From contig NZ_RCHN01000034.1 in assembly GCF_003671495.1 (NCBI RefSeq), forward strand, positions 113,217 through 177,216: a stretch of 64,000 nucleotides of DNA. Reading direction: 5' to 3'. The notes beneath the pieces were generated by a model. It did not search any database. It had not been told where the DNA came from and was given only the letters and a program-made list of their open reading frames with translations. Made by a program: the position numbers and the translations under genes. This DNA comes from Ketobacter sp. (GTDB lineage Bacteria > Pseudomonadota > Gammaproteobacteria > Pseudomonadales > Ketobacteraceae). Below, piece by piece: positions 25,706 to 34,846 of the stretch. Numbering within the stretch: position 1 is the stretch's first letter; each line of letters starts with the position of its first letter.

Positions 25706-27094
25706 TTACATCTTGAACGGAGGCATACCGCCACCGGGCATACCGCCGCCGCCCATCATGCCTTTCATGCCCCGCATCATGTTCTTGGCGCCCTTGCCGG
25801 TGAGTTTCTTCATCATTTTCTGCATCTGCTTGTGCTGCTTCAGCACCCGGTTGATATCCGGGATCTGGGTGCCGGAACCGGCGGCAATGCGCTTCTTGCG
25901 GGAGCCATTGATCACATCCGGGAAGCGCCGCTCATGGGGTGTCATGGAATAGATGATGGCTTCCATCTTCTTCAACTCTTTATCCGCCACCCCGCCCTGC
26001 TGGGCCATCTGGGCCATACCGCCCATACCGGGCAGTTTGTCCAGCATGCCAGCCATGCCGCCCAGCTTCTTCATCTGCTGGAACTGCTCCAGCAGGTCTT
26101 CCAGATCGAAGCCCTTGCCTTTCTTCAGCTTCTTGGCCAGCTTGTCGGCCTTGTCCTTGTCCAGTTTGCGCTCGGCTTCCTCCACCAGGCTGAGCACGTC
26201 CCCCATCCCCAGAATCCGCGAGGCGATTCGATCCGGGTGGAAGGGCTCCAGGGCATCGGTCTTCTCACCCACACCGATGAACTTGATGGGCTTGCCAGTG
26301 ATGTGGCGCACGGACAGGGCCGCACCACCCCGGGCATCACCATCGGCCTTGGTCAGCACCACACCGGTGAGCGGCAGCGCATCGTTAAAGGCCTTGGCGG
26401 TATTGGCGGCATCCTGACCGGTCATGGAATCCACCACGAACAGGGTTTCCACCGGGCTGATGGCACTGTGCAGGGCCTTGATCTCGTTCATCATATCTTC
26501 ATCGATGGCGAGACGGCCGGCGGTATCGATGATCACCACATCCGCATGCAGCTTGCGGGCCTCCGCAATGGCGCGGTTGGCAATGTCGACGGGCTTTTCC
26601 TCAGTGCTGGAGGGAACGAACAATGCCCCCACATCACCGGCCAGGGTCTCCAGCTGCTTGATGGCCGCCGGGCGATAGACGTCAGCACTGGTCACCAGAA
26701 CCTTTTTCTTCTCCCGCTCCTTGAGGTACTTGGCCAGCTTGCCTACGGTGGTGGTTTTACCCGCCCCCTGCAGACCGGCCATCAGCACCACTGCCGGGGG
26801 CTGCACATTCAGCCTGAGGGCGTCATTGGCATCCCCCATCATGTGCACCAGCTCCTGGTTCACAATCTTGATGAAGACCTGACCGGGGCTCAGGCTCTTC
26901 ATGACCTCCTGCCCAACGGCCCGCTCTTTCACTTTGTCGACGAATTCCTTGACCACCGGCAGGGCGACATCCGCCTCCAGCAGGGCCATTCTGACTTCCC
27001 GCAGAGTTTCTTTTATATTGTCCTCAGTGAGCCGGGCCTTGCCGGTGACGCTGCGCAGGCTGTTACTGAGTCGTTCGGTCAGGTTATCAAACAT
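25706..27094 (-). CDS. ffh: Signal recognition particle protein Ffh
   Basis: GTPase that, with 4.5S RNA and FtsY, delivers nascent inner-membrane proteins. The N domain is followed by the G domain, with P-loop GLQGAGKTTTVGKLAKYL, DTAGRLAIDEDMM, and TKADGDARGG. The C-terminal M domain has the methionine-rich tail (MMRGMKGMMGGGGMPGGGMP) for signal-sequence binding. It has 462 residues. It is transcribed toward rpsP and diverges from ypjD. A 14-base palindrome (CGGCCAGCTGGCCG) abuts the stop. Confidence 0.98.
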   Translation of the reverse strand: MFDNLTERLSNSLRSVTGKARLTEDNIKETLREVRMALLEADVALPVVKEFVDKVKERAVGQEVMKSLSPGQVFIKIVNQELVHMMGDANDALRLNVQPPAVVLMAGLQGAGKTTTVGKLAKYLKEREKKKVLVTSADVYRPAAIKQLETLAGDVGALFVPSSTEEKPVDIANRAIAEARKLHADVVIIDTAGRLAIDEDMMNEIKALHSAISPVETLFVVDSMTGQDAANTAKAFNDALPLTGVVLTKADGDARGGAALSVRHITGKPIKFIGVGEKTDALEPFHPDRIASRILGMGDVLSLVEEAERKLDKDKADKLAKKLKKGKGFDLEDLLEQFQQMKKLGGMAGMLDKLPGMGGMAQMAQQGGVADKELKKMEAIIYSMTPHERRFPDVINGSRKKRIAAGSGTQIPDINRVLKQHKQMQKMMKKLTGKGAKNMMRGMKGMMGGGGMPGGGMPPFKM

Positions 27095-27217
27095 AACGGT
27101 ATCTTCATCGCGTACTAAAAACTTGAAACGGCAAGTATAACGCAGCCAGTTTCATTATTGACAGCCTTGTGAGAAACTTAGCCCCTACACGAAACGGGTA
27201 AGGAGCTAAAGCACGCC

Positions 27218-28024
27218 GTGAATTTGGCGATCTTTGCAGGCATTCTGGCTTGTCTGTGCTACGGCATGTCCACCGTACTAATCATAAAAAGCCTCAAGAC
27301 GGATGTTCAGGTAAACCGCGCTTTGCTCTTGGGAATGGCCACAGCGGGTGGGCTTCTGCACCTTTACTTTCTGTTTGACGCGCTGTTCCAGGAGGCCGGA
27401 GTCCAGCTGGGCGTCACCACCATGGCTGCGCTGTTTTCCCTGGTCCTGGCGGCCACCGGCACCATCGTTGCCTATTACCGCCACATCGAATCCCTGCTGG
27501 CGCCCGCCTATCCGGTGGCCATCGTCGGCCTTTGTATCGCGCTGCTGTTCACCGATCACGGGCTCCCCAACCCCCACCTGAACACCGGGGTCATCGCCCA
27601 TATCCTGCTGTCCATTTCGGCCTATTGTGTGCTGGCACTGGCGCTCTCCCAATCCATCCTGTTGTGGATTCAGAACTATCAACTGAAGCACCGCCACCTG
27701 CACGACCTGCTGACCCTGCTGCCACCCCTGCAAACCATGGAAAGCACCCTGTTCGATCTGATTTCCATCTGCATGGTGCTGCTGACCCTAGCCATCGGCA
27801 CCGGCTTTATCTTTGTCAGCGATTTTTTTGCCCAGCACCTGCTGCATAAAACCGTGTTTGCCCTGGGTGCCTGGGCGGTTCTCTGGCTGCTGCTGTTTGG
27901 TCGCAACCTGTGGGGCTGGCGTGGCATGGTGGCGGTCAAGTGGACCATGACCGGTTTTGTCTTGCTCACCCTGGGCTACTTCGGTTCCAAGGTGGTACTG
28001 GAAGTGATTTTGGACCGCGTATAA
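27218..28024 (+). CDS. YpjD-like inner-membrane protein of the CcsA/HemX family
   Basis: This 268-residue protein has eight predicted membrane helices and histidines in loops (YYRHIESLLAPAYP, NTGVIAHILLSISAY) placed as in CcsA/HemX cytochrome-assembly proteins. YpjD orthologues are widespread next to ffh, as here, and their role is not firmly known. Start: GTG, with AAGGAG 13 bases upstream, longer than optimal. It ends 12 bases before the CNNM gene and is probably cotranscribed with it. Confidence 0.85.
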   Translation: MNLAIFAGILACLCYGMSTVLIIKSLKTDVQVNRALLLGMATAGGLLHLYFLFDALFQEAGVQLGVTTMAALFSLVLAATGTIVAYYRHIESLLAPAYPVAIVGLCIALLFTDHGLPNPHLNTGVIAHILLSISAYCVLALALSQSILLWIQNYQLKHRHLHDLLTLLPPLQTMESTLFDLISICMVLLTLAIGTGFIFVSDFFAQHLLHKTVFALGAWAVLWLLLFGRNLWGWRGMVAVKWTMTGFVLLTLGYFGSKVVLEVILDRV

Positions 28025-28036
28025 CGGGCTTACCTT

Positions 28037-29326
28037 TTGAACGACATCCCTATCTCCATATTGTTCGGCATCCTCGGCGTCCTGATCCTGATGTCCGCCT
28101 TCTTTTCCAGCTCGGAAACCGGGATGATGTCCCTCAACCGCTACCGGCTGCGCCACCTGGTGAAAAGCAAGGACCGTGCAGCCCTGCGGGTGGATAACCT
28201 GCTGAACCGGCCGGACCGACTGATCGGCGTGATCCTGATTGGTAACAATTTTGTCAACATTCTGGCCTCATCCATCGCCACCATCATTGCCATACGCCTG
28301 TGGGGAGACAGCGGAATCGCCATTGCCACCGCCGTGCTGACCCTGGTCATCCTGGTGTTCGCAGAGGTGACCCCCAAGACCCTGGCGGCCCTCAAACCGG
28401 AAGCGATTGCCTTTCCTGCCAGTCTGATTCTGCGCCCCCTGCTGGTGGTGCTTTATCCTTTTGTCTGGCTGGTGAACGCCATCAGTAACGGCCTGCTGCG
28501 TATGGTCGGGGTGAAAGCGGAGGAAATTGGCTCGGATCACCTGAGCCGGGAGGAACTGCGCACCGTGGTGACGGAATCCGGCGCGATTCTGCCCACCCGC
28601 CACAAAGGGATGCTGCTCAGCATCCTTGACCTGGAAGAGGTCACGGTGGACGACATCATGATCCCCAAGCATGAGGTCATTGGCATCGACCTGGATGAGG
28701 ATACCGACGACATAATCAAGGCCCTGCAGTCCACCCAGCACACCCGGTTGCCGGTCTTCAAATCGGATCTCAACTCTCCGGTAGGGGTGTTGCACCTGCG
28801 CAAGATCAGTCGCCTGCTGATGGACGACGACCTGAACAAGGCCAAAATCATGCAGCAGGCGGTGGAGCCCTATTTTGTGCCAGAGGGCACCCCGCTCCAC
28901 GTCCAGCTGGTGAACTTTCAGAAAGTGAAACGCCGTATGGGTTTTGTGGTGGATGAATACGGTGACGTGCAGGGCATCGTGACCCTGGAAGACATCCTGG
29001 AAGAGATTGTGGGGGAATTCACCACCGATTACGCCGCCAGCAGCCAGGATATCCACCCCCAGGAAGACGGCTCCTTCATTATTGATGGTCTGGCCACGAT
29101 CCGCGACGTCAACAAGGCCCTGAAATGGCACCTGCCCACCAAGGGGCCCAAGACGGTGAACGGCCTGATCACCGAGCACCTGGAAACCATTCCCGAACAC
29201 AACCTGTGCTTCACCATCGGTAACTACCGCTTTGAAACCATACAGATCAAAGACAATCTGGTGAAAACCGCCCGGGTGACGAACATGAAGCCCGCCCGCA
29301 AGAAAGCTACCCCTGCAGCAACATAA
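28037..29326 (+). CDS. CNNM/CorC-family membrane protein with CBS pair
   Basis: Predicted magnesium or cobalt efflux protein. It has an N-terminal DUF21 membrane domain of about four helices (FFSSSETGMMSLNRYRLRHL at about 22-41, where the Ser-Glu-Thr contributes to ion binding in CNNM structures). A CBS pair follows (TVDDIMIPKHEVIGID; about 205-335), then a C-terminal CorC_HlyC domain (IIDGLATIRDVNKAL). It has 429 residues. The start is TTG at 28037; the next in-frame ATG would cut into the first helix. The 3' end overlaps the convergent FHA gene by 20 bases. It pairs functionally with mgtE as a possible magnesium exporter, which is inference. Confidence 0.9.
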   Translation: MNDIPISILFGILGVLILMSAFFSSSETGMMSLNRYRLRHLVKSKDRAALRVDNLLNRPDRLIGVILIGNNFVNILASSIATIIAIRLWGDSGIAIATAVLTLVILVFAEVTPKTLAALKPEAIAFPASLILRPLLVVLYPFVWLVNAISNGLLRMVGVKAEEIGSDHLSREELRTVVTESGAILPTRHKGMLLSILDLEEVTVDDIMIPKHEVIGIDLDEDTDDIIKALQSTQHTRLPVFKSDLNSPVGVLHLRKISRLLMDDDLNKAKIMQQAVEPYFVPEGTPLHVQLVNFQKVKRRMGFVVDEYGDVQGIVTLEDILEEIVGEFTTDYAASSQDIHPQEDGSFIIDGLATIRDVNKALKWHLPTKGPKTVNGLITEHLETIPEHNLCFTIGNYRFETIQIKDNLVKTARVTNMKPARKKATPAAT

Positions 29327-30164
29327 ACACGCCGCCGCCGGCGATGGCCAGCACCAGCACAATACCGCCGATGATCATCCCGACATTGCTCTTGGGGGGC
29401 GGAGCGGACACCGCCTGCTCCACCTTGGCGTTGGTCTTGGGCAGACTGGTGGCGGCCGGTTTGGGAGGCGTTGGCGCCCGGGGAATCGGGGCTGCACGGA
29501 ATACGGTGGCCTCATCATCGTCTTCCTCTTCCGGTACCGCCGCACCGGCTCCCAAGGGGCCGGCCACCAGAAAGGTAAGATGATCAAAGCTGATCTTGTC
29601 CCCCGGCTTCAGCACCTGTTCGCCAATGGTTTTGCCATTGACACAGGTGCCATTGGAGGACTGCAGGTCCACCAGGCGTAACACGCCCTGCTTGAGATTG
29701 ATCTCGGCATGGCGACGGGACATGTGGGCATCACTGATCTGAATATCGCAACTGCTGGAACGACCGAACACCATGGAACCGTGAATGGGTATGCTCTTGC
29801 CTTTCAAAGGGCCCGACAACGCCATAATGGTCCATTCGCTGCGGGGGCTCAGCGCCTCTTTTTTGTCGGTAGCGCCCTGCTGCGGGTCCAGAATCATCAA
29901 TTCCACACTGGCCACCTGGATGGCATCGCCGGAGCGCAGCTGGAAATTCGCCTTGATCTTGCTGCCGTTGACACTGGTGCCACGGAAGCTGCCCAGGTCG
30001 GTGAGGTAGAGCGCGTCGCCGTCCTTGCGGATTTCAGCGTGCTGGGGCTCAACACCCTCTTCTTTGATGACAATGTGATTTTTGGGGTCTGAGCCGATGG
30101 TGGTCACAGATTCCACCAGCCAAACCGGTGGCTGACGCTGATCCTTGAATTGCAGCTTTAACAT
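29307..30164 (-). CDS. Membrane-anchored protein with two FHA domains
   Basis: Phosphothreonine-binding adaptor. FHA 1 spans about 15-95 and has a partly degenerate core (TIGSDPKNHIVI, then GVEPQHAEI in place of the usual SRxH). FHA 2 spans about 110-210 and is canonical (VFGRSSSCDIQISDAHMSRR, SSNGTCVNG). An acidic segment (PEEEDDDEATVF) and a proline-rich linker follow, then a C-terminal transmembrane helix (GMIIGGIVLVLAIAGGGVFM), giving a tail-anchored topology with the FHA domains in the cytoplasm. No Ser/Thr kinase gene is in the window. The ribosome site AGAGG precedes the ATG. The convergent end overlaps the CNNM gene. Confidence 0.88.
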   Translation of the reverse strand: MLKLQFKDQRQPPVWLVESVTTIGSDPKNHIVIKEEGVEPQHAEIRKDGDALYLTDLGSFRGTSVNGSKIKANFQLRSGDAIQVASVELMILDPQQGATDKKEALSPRSEWTIMALSGPLKGKSIPIHGSMVFGRSSSCDIQISDAHMSRRHAEINLKQGVLRLVDLQSSNGTCVNGKTIGEQVLKPGDKISFDHLTFLVAGPLGAGAAVPEEEDDDEATVFRAAPIPRAPTPPKPAATSLPKTNAKVEQAVSAPPPKSNVGMIIGGIVLVLAIAGGGVFMLLQG

Positions 30165-30331
30165 AACCTCTGCGGCTCCCCTGTTACCGGCTGACTAAAG
30201 ATAGGGTAATTCCATGAATAATAACAACAGTATAGATTGACTGCCCGGATTGCAAAGGCGGTCAGGGGCAGGCGCTGTCTGTCGGGTTCGATAAACTGTT
30301 TAACCGTCCCGGGAAAACAGGGAAGCAGGTC

Positions 30332-31318
30332 TCATTGCGCTTCATGAAGCTCCTCGCCCAGGAGATTCTGCAACTGACGTTCAGCCAGACGGACGGTGTT
30401 CTCCCCCTCTTTGATGGCTTCCTCGGCCCGGTAGAATTCCATCAACCCAATATGTGCCAGTCGCGGGGTAATCACCAGGTCCGCCGGGTCGCCGGCCATG
30501 CGGCTGCGGGTAATTCGATCCTGCATGATATTCAGGGACGTGGCCACCACCTCCATCACCCCGGGGGCGGATTCGGTATTGGCTGAGGTATCCCGCTGAC
30601 CATCGCTGAACAGTTGCGATACTTTCTGGAAGAAGTCGGACTCTGCCCGGCGAATCTGCTTTTGCTCGGTGCTTTCCTCTGCACCGGAATCCTGAGTCTG
30701 TTCCACGAACTCATCGCTGGGGCGGCGGGAATTCCGCAGGTGCTTACCCACGATTTCCGCATTCAGGTTGACTGCAATCACCAGGTCCGCCCCCATGGCC
30801 CGGCACAGGGACACCGGCACCGGGTTGACCAGACCACCATCCACCAGAAAGCGACCGTTCTGGGCCTTGTAGGGGGTAAATAATCCCGGCAGGGAGATGG
30901 ATGACCGAATGGCTTCCGCCAGATGGCCATGCTGCAGCCAGATCTCACGCCCGGTTTCCAGATCCGTGGCGACCGCGGCAAAGGTTTTCTGCAGCTGCTC
31001 AAACTTCAGGTCCGGCATGTGCTCATCGAAGAACTGGAATACCTTGCGCCCCTCGATCAGACCGCCGCTGAGCTTGACGTCCAACAGGCTCACCACGTCC
31101 CGCCAGCCCAGGCTCACCACCCAGTCTTCCAACTGCTGCAGCTTGCCCGCAGCGTAACAGCCTCCTACCAAGGCTCCGATACTGGTCCCCACCACCACAT
31201 GGGGCTCGATGCCCATGGCGTGCAGCTGTTTGAGCACACCGATATGGGCCCAACCCCGGGCCGAACCACTGCCCAACGCCACACCGATTTTCATTGGAGG
31301 ATTTGCAGATGGATTCAT
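30332..31318 (-). CDS. Patatin-like phospholipase, RssA/YchK type
   Basis: Cytoplasmic or membrane-associated acyl hydrolase. It shows the oxyanion loop GSGSARGWAHIGVLK, the nucleophile elbow GTSIG (Ser about 46), and the catalytic aspartate in LVDGGLVNPVPV near residue 160, so the Ser-Asp dyad is complete. At 328 residues it is slightly long, with a charged C-terminal helical region (RSRMAGDPADLV). The ATG at 31318 has GGGAG 5 bases upstream. It follows purT by 49 bases on the same strand. The substrate is unknown. Confidence 0.88.
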   Translation of the reverse strand: MNPSANPPMKIGVALGSGSARGWAHIGVLKQLHAMGIEPHVVVGTSIGALVGGCYAAGKLQQLEDWVVSLGWRDVVSLLDVKLSGGLIEGRKVFQFFDEHMPDLKFEQLQKTFAAVATDLETGREIWLQHGHLAEAIRSSISLPGLFTPYKAQNGRFLVDGGLVNPVPVSLCRAMGADLVIAVNLNAEIVGKHLRNSRRPSDEFVEQTQDSGAEESTEQKQIRRAESDFFQKVSQLFSDGQRDTSANTESAPGVMEVVATSLNIMQDRITRSRMAGDPADLVITPRLAHIGLMEFYRAEEAIKEGENTVRLAERQLQNLLGEELHEAQ

Positions 31319-31367
31319 ACCGTCTCCCGAAAGCAGATTGTGCGGAAACCGTTGTTGGGTGTGTGCG

Positions 31368-32549
31368 CTAAAAACTCACGTCCACTGCGTCTGCCGCCTG
31401 GCAGGCTTTGGTCACGGCAGACGGTACATCCTCCGCCAGAGCCAACGCTACACCCAGCCGACGGCTGCCGTTGATCTCAGGCTTGCCGAACAGGCGCAGC
31501 TGGGTATCCGGCTGGCGCAGGGCCGCCGCCAGGTTCCCATAACGCATGCACGTGGACTTGCCCTGCTTCAGGATCACCGCCGAGGCCGCCGGGCCGAACT
31601 GACGAATCACCGGGATGGGCAGGCCCAGAATGGCACGGGCGTGCAAGGCAAATTCAGACAGATCCTGGGAAATAAGGGTCACCAAACCGGTGTCGTGTGG
31701 GCGTGGGGAGACCTCGCTGAAGATCACCTCATCCCCTTTCACAAACAGCTCCACCCCGAACAGGCCGCGCCCACCGAGGGCTTCGGTGACGGCCGCCCCC
31801 ACCTGCTGCGCTTTCTGCAACGCCGACTCACTCATGGGCTGTGGTTGCCAGGATTCCCGATAGTCACCGTCCTGCTGACGATGCCCGATGGGCTCGCAGA
31901 ATGTGGTGCCCCCTTCGTGACGCACCGTTAGCAGCGTGATTTCGAAATCAAAATCCACAAAGCCTTCCACGATCACTTTACCGGCACCGGCACGACCGCC
32001 CTCCTGAGCATAAGTCCAGGCCGCTTCCACATCCGCGCTGGTCTTGACCGTGCTCTGGCCTTTACCAGAGGAGCTCATGATGGGTTTCACCACGCAGGGC
32101 AGTCCGATGCTGTCGATGGCGGCCAGATACTCGTCTTTACTGGCAGCAAAACGATAGGGTGAGGTTTTCAGGCCCAGCTCTTCGGCAGCCAGGCGGCGGA
32201 TGCCCTCCCGGTTCATGGTCAACTGCGCCGCGCGGGCGGTGGGGACCACCGTGAAGCCTTCCTGCTCCAACTCCACCAACGTGGCGGTGGCGATGGCTTC
32301 GATCTCCGGCACAATGTAGTGGGGCTTTTCCTGCTCAATGACTGCCCGCAAGGCCGCCCCGTCCAGCATGGAGATCACATGACTGCGATGGGCCACCTGC
32401 ATGGCGGGGGCATTGGGGTAACGATCTACGGCGATGACTTCGCACCCCAGGCGCTGCAGCTCAATCACCACCTCTTTGCCAAGCTCGCCACAGCCACACA
32501 TCAACACCCGGGTGGCGCTGTCCGATAAAGGCGTACCAATGGTCGTCAT
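31368..32549 (-). CDS. purT: Formate-dependent GAR transformylase PurT
   Basis: ATP-grasp enzyme making formylglycinamide ribonucleotide from GAR, formate and ATP, an alternative to PurN in purine synthesis. The N-terminal [19 protein letters not shown] and the ATP-grasp segment ([18 protein letters not shown], about 150-167) are clear. So are the metal-site residues in [20 protein letters not shown]. The length of 393 residues is normal. It sits 9 bases downstream of a DUF1289 gene and looks cotranscribed with the nudix, carbonic-anhydrase and DUF1289 genes. Confidence 0.96.
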   Translation of the reverse strand: MTTIGTPLSDSATRVLMCGCGELGKEVVIELQRLGCEVIAVDRYPNAPAMQVAHRSHVISMLDGAALRAVIEQEKPHYIVPEIEAIATATLVELEQEGFTVVPTARAAQLTMNREGIRRLAAEELGLKTSPYRFAASKDEYLAAIDSIGLPCVVKPIMSSSGKGQSTVKTSADVEAAWTYAQEGGRAGAGKVIVEGFVDFDFEITLLTVRHEGGTTFCEPIGHRQQDGDYRESWQPQPMSESALQKAQQVGAAVTEALGGRGLFGVELFVKGDEVIFSEVSPRPHDTGLVTLISQDLSEFALHARAILGLPIPVIRQFGPAASAVILKQGKSTCMRYGNLAAALRQPDTQLRLFGKPEINGSRRLGVALALAEDVPSAVTKACQAADAVDVSF

Positions 32550-32558
32550 AGGGGTTCC

Positions 32559-32759
32559 TTAAAATTTGCTCTGGCGCAGGCGCGCTTCCACATTACGCAG
32601 AATCGCCCGCTTGCCGTCGTTATCCACATAGCCCCACTGGGTGATCTCCTGGCCGGAGCGCAGGCAGCCAATGCAGACGTCGTCATCGTCCAGGGCGCAG
32701 ACCCCCACGCAGGGAGACATCACAATGTCGGGTTTCACTTTACTACTGGAATCGCTCAT
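32559..32759 (-). CDS. DUF1289 small cysteine-containing protein
   Basis: A 66-residue protein with the DUF1289 pattern: [20 protein letters not shown] gives four cysteines (about 17, 21, 29, 32) likely to bind zinc or a cluster. [17 protein letters not shown] follows. Function is unknown in the family. Its start overlaps the end of the carbonic-anhydrase gene by 17 bases and purT starts 9 bases after it, so it is inside an operon. Confidence 0.88.
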   Translation of the reverse strand: MSDSSSKVKPDIVMSPCVGVCALDDDDVCIGCLRSGQEITQWGYVDNDGKRAILRNVEARLRQSKF

Positions 32760-33276
32760 CAACCTGAAAGTCCCGTTTGTACCGTTTGAAATTTTCCACG
32801 TAGTGCAGAGCGCTCATGCGGATGATCATTTCATGCTTTTCCGTCAGCTCTTTCACTACCTTGCCCGGGGATCCCAGCACCATGCTGTTATCGGGGATCA
32901 CCTTGCCTTCAGGCACCAGGGCATTGGCGCCAATAATGCAGTTTTTACCGATCTTGGCGTTGTTCAACACCACCGCATTAATGCCGATCAGGGTGTTGTC
33001 GCCGATTTCGCAACCGTGCAGCATGACCTTGTGGCCCACGGTCACATTGCTGCCGATGGTCAACGGCACCCCGGCATCGGTGTGCAGTACCGATCCGTCC
33101 TGGATGTTGGTACCGGCACCAATGGTGATGGGGTCGTTATCCCCCCGCACCACACAGTTGAACCAGACACTGGCGTTGTTTTCCAGAATCACAGAGCCGA
33201 TCACCGTGGCATTGTGGGCGACGAAGTAATCCTCGCCCCGAATTTCCACCTGTTTGTCACCCAGACGATAAATCAT
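32743..33276 (-). CDS. Gamma-type carbonic anhydrase-like protein (YrdA family)
   Basis: A left-handed beta-helix trimer protein of 177 residues. The zinc histidines of gamma-carbonic anhydrases are in place: VLHTDAG (His 65) and [11 protein letters not shown] (His 82 and 87). The hexapeptide repeats run through [21 protein letters not shown]-terminal helix ([20 protein letters not shown]) caps the helix. Actual carbonic anhydrase activity in YrdA-like proteins is often weak. It starts 9 bases after the nudix gene stop. Confidence 0.92.
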   Translation of the reverse strand: MIYRLGDKQVEIRGEDYFVAHNATVIGSVILENNASVWFNCVVRGDNDPITIGAGTNIQDGSVLHTDAGVPLTIGSNVTVGHKVMLHGCEIGDNTLIGINAVVLNNAKIGKNCIIGANALVPEGKVIPDNSMVLGSPGKVVKELTEKHEMIIRMSALHYVENFKRYKRDFQVDERFQ

Positions 33277-33285
33277 GCACGCCCC

Positions 33286-33894
33286 TCATTGTGTTGCATT
33301 TGGTGTTTGTAGCTGCGGCATTCTCAATTCGAAGCCGGTATCAAAGATCCGGTTGAAACAATCCGTGATGAAGTAGGCGGTCAGCCCCCAGATCACATAG
33401 CCGTCGTAGTTGTAACAGGGGATACGGTAGCGCACGCCCTGATATTCTTTTTCGGTGAAGTCCGGTGGCGGGGTTTCCAGAAAATACTGTAACGGCACCC
33501 GAAAAATGCTGTGGATTTCATCTTCGCTGGCCACCAGCTCCAATTGGTGGGGAATGATACCGATTACGGGCACAACTTTCAGTCCCATTTTGGATACGGA
33601 AAACGGCATGGGGCCCACCAGTTCCACCTGGTCCGGCGGCAGCTGCACCTCTTCGTAGCTCTCCCTGAGCGCCGTGGCGAATACGGACTCATCTTCGGGA
33701 TCACACTTGCCACCGGGAAACGCCACCTCCCCGGCATGGCTGCTCAGGTGATCGGCACGCCGGGTCAGCACCACCTCCGGCGCGTTGCCGTGGTCGGTGA
33801 TGGCAATCAACACCGCCGCTTCGGCCTCGGACAGCGCTCGTTCACCAGGATGATGCAACGGCGCCTGACTGCGAATGCGGGACAACCAGTCCAT
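33286..33894 (-). CDS. Nudix hydrolase, CoA pyrophosphatase-like
   Basis: Cleaves CoA or acyl-CoA to 3',5'-ADP and phosphopantetheine. The nudix box begins GGKCDPEDES at about residue 61 and ends RESYEEVQL, with glutamine where the box usually has glycine. The preceding LTRRADHLSSHAGEVAFPGG matches the CoA-specific UPF0035 signature (LLTxRSxxLRxHxGQVAFPGG). Length 202. It is the first gene of a minus-strand run. GGAGTCCCGATG has a usable ribosome site. Confidence 0.88.
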   Translation of the reverse strand: MDWLSRIRSQAPLHHPGERALSEAEAAVLIAITDHGNAPEVVLTRRADHLSSHAGEVAFPGGKCDPEDESVFATALRESYEEVQLPPDQVELVGPMPFSVSKMGLKVVPVIGIIPHQLELVASEDEIHSIFRVPLQYFLETPPPDFTEKEYQGVRYRIPCYNYDGYVIWGLTAYFITDCFNRIFDTGFELRMPQLQTPNATQ

Positions 33895-33914
33895 CGGGAC
33901 TCCTTTTTCTGAAA

Positions 33915-33961
33915 CTGACCTGACTTAATTCAAGCTGACCTGGATTACTTCATCTGACCTG
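33915..33961. repeat. Three direct repeats of CTGACCTG at 19-20 base spacing
   Basis: CTGACCTG occurs at 33915-33922, 33935-33942 and 33954-33961, upstream of the nudix start. The spacing of about two helical turns would place all copies on one DNA face, as in operator arrays. A slippage remnant is the alternative. Confidence 0.55.
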
Positions 33962-33993
33962 ACCGGGCGGGTACAAACCGGTCCGCCGACCCA

Positions 33994-34017
33994 CCCGTCG
34001 ATGCCTGCATCGACGGG
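33994..34017. repeat. 11-bp palindrome with 2-base loop
   Basis: CCCGTCGATGC (33994-34004) pairs perfectly with GCATCGACGGG (34007-34017). There is no T tract on either side. It could be an operator or a REP-like hairpin. Confidence 0.6.
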
Positions 34018-34423
34018 GCATTCGCAGGTATCTGAAATTGATCAACAATTATTCCAACATGCCGGGAAATGTGAACGGTTTCAAGTGGCAAACCCGCCCA
34101 TTTGAGAACGAAATAATCTATACCATCACAAAATCACTACGCACTGAAACAAAGCATACAGGGTGAATTTAAATGGCTGATTTTTCAGCCTTAGTTGCCA
34201 AGGTTATAAACAGATTCTGTTAATAACAGCCTGCCGGGCAGAGTTGGGGGGAAAGTTCAAGCCTATACAAGCGGGCGGATAAGGGTAGTATAGGATTCAG
34301 GGATTGCAAATTTTTATAACTTAATTAGTTATTGGGCATCCCACGCATTCTTACAATTTTCACATTGGGGGCAGGAAGCCAATACACCCAGGCGTGATTG
34401 GTTAGCTGAAAGAGGTACGACCC

Positions 34424-34768
34424 ATGAGCTACGATTTACCGGAGTTCGACAAGCTTAGGGAAATGGCACAGCGTGATCCAGAAGCTTTGGAACGATTGCG
34501 AGTTGAACTGTGCGACCGCGTGATTCAGGAAGCACCCGAAAAATACCGTCGCAAGCTGCGCGGCCTGCAATTCCGTGTGGATATGGAACGCCGTCGCGCC
34601 AAGAGCCCCATGGCAGCCTGCATCGCCATTTCCGGCATGATGCACGACTCCTTTGATCGCTTGCGCCAGACCCTGAACGAAGCCGCTGGCAACGCGACCC
34701 CCGGGTATCTGAATACCCCTTCCCGGGAAGTGGAGGAAGGCAAGGTCTTACCGTTCCGCCGGGCCTGA
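34424..34768 (+). CDS. DUF3135 family protein
   Basis: A 114-residue cytoplasmic protein matching DUF3135: YDLPEFDKLREMAQRDPEAL at the N-terminus, then a basic helical core (YRRKLRGLQFRVDMERRRAK) and MHDSFDRLRQTLNEA. Function is unknown in the family. The basic core could contact nucleic acid. GAAAGAGG precedes the ATG. It is the first gene rightward from the 529-base gap. Confidence 0.85.
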   Translation: MSYDLPEFDKLREMAQRDPEALERLRVELCDRVIQEAPEKYRRKLRGLQFRVDMERRRAKSPMAACIAISGMMHDSFDRLRQTLNEAAGNATPGYLNTPSREVEEGKVLPFRRA

Positions 34769-34846
34769 TAGCCTCCGTTATCCATTGGGATTCCGCTGAC
34801 AGAAGCTTTATACTGGCCACCGTGTTCAATGGTGGTCAGTAGACAG

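Larger units (their letters stand above)
33895..34423. other. 529-base divergent intergenic region
   Basis: Lies between the divergent nudix and DUF3135 genes. It contains three spaced CTGACCTG repeats (33915-33961), an 11-bp palindrome (33994-34017), a short GGCTGA/TCAGCC hairpin near 34174-34189 and an AT-rich stretch around 34305-34335 likely to hold the rightward promoter. No frame of convincing quality was seen. A small RNA is possible but unsupported. Confidence 0.5.

Noticed and set aside
25655..27118. Plus-strand open frame of 487 codons opposite ffh
   Set aside because: Antisense to an essential, fully conserved gene; sequence shows no domain.
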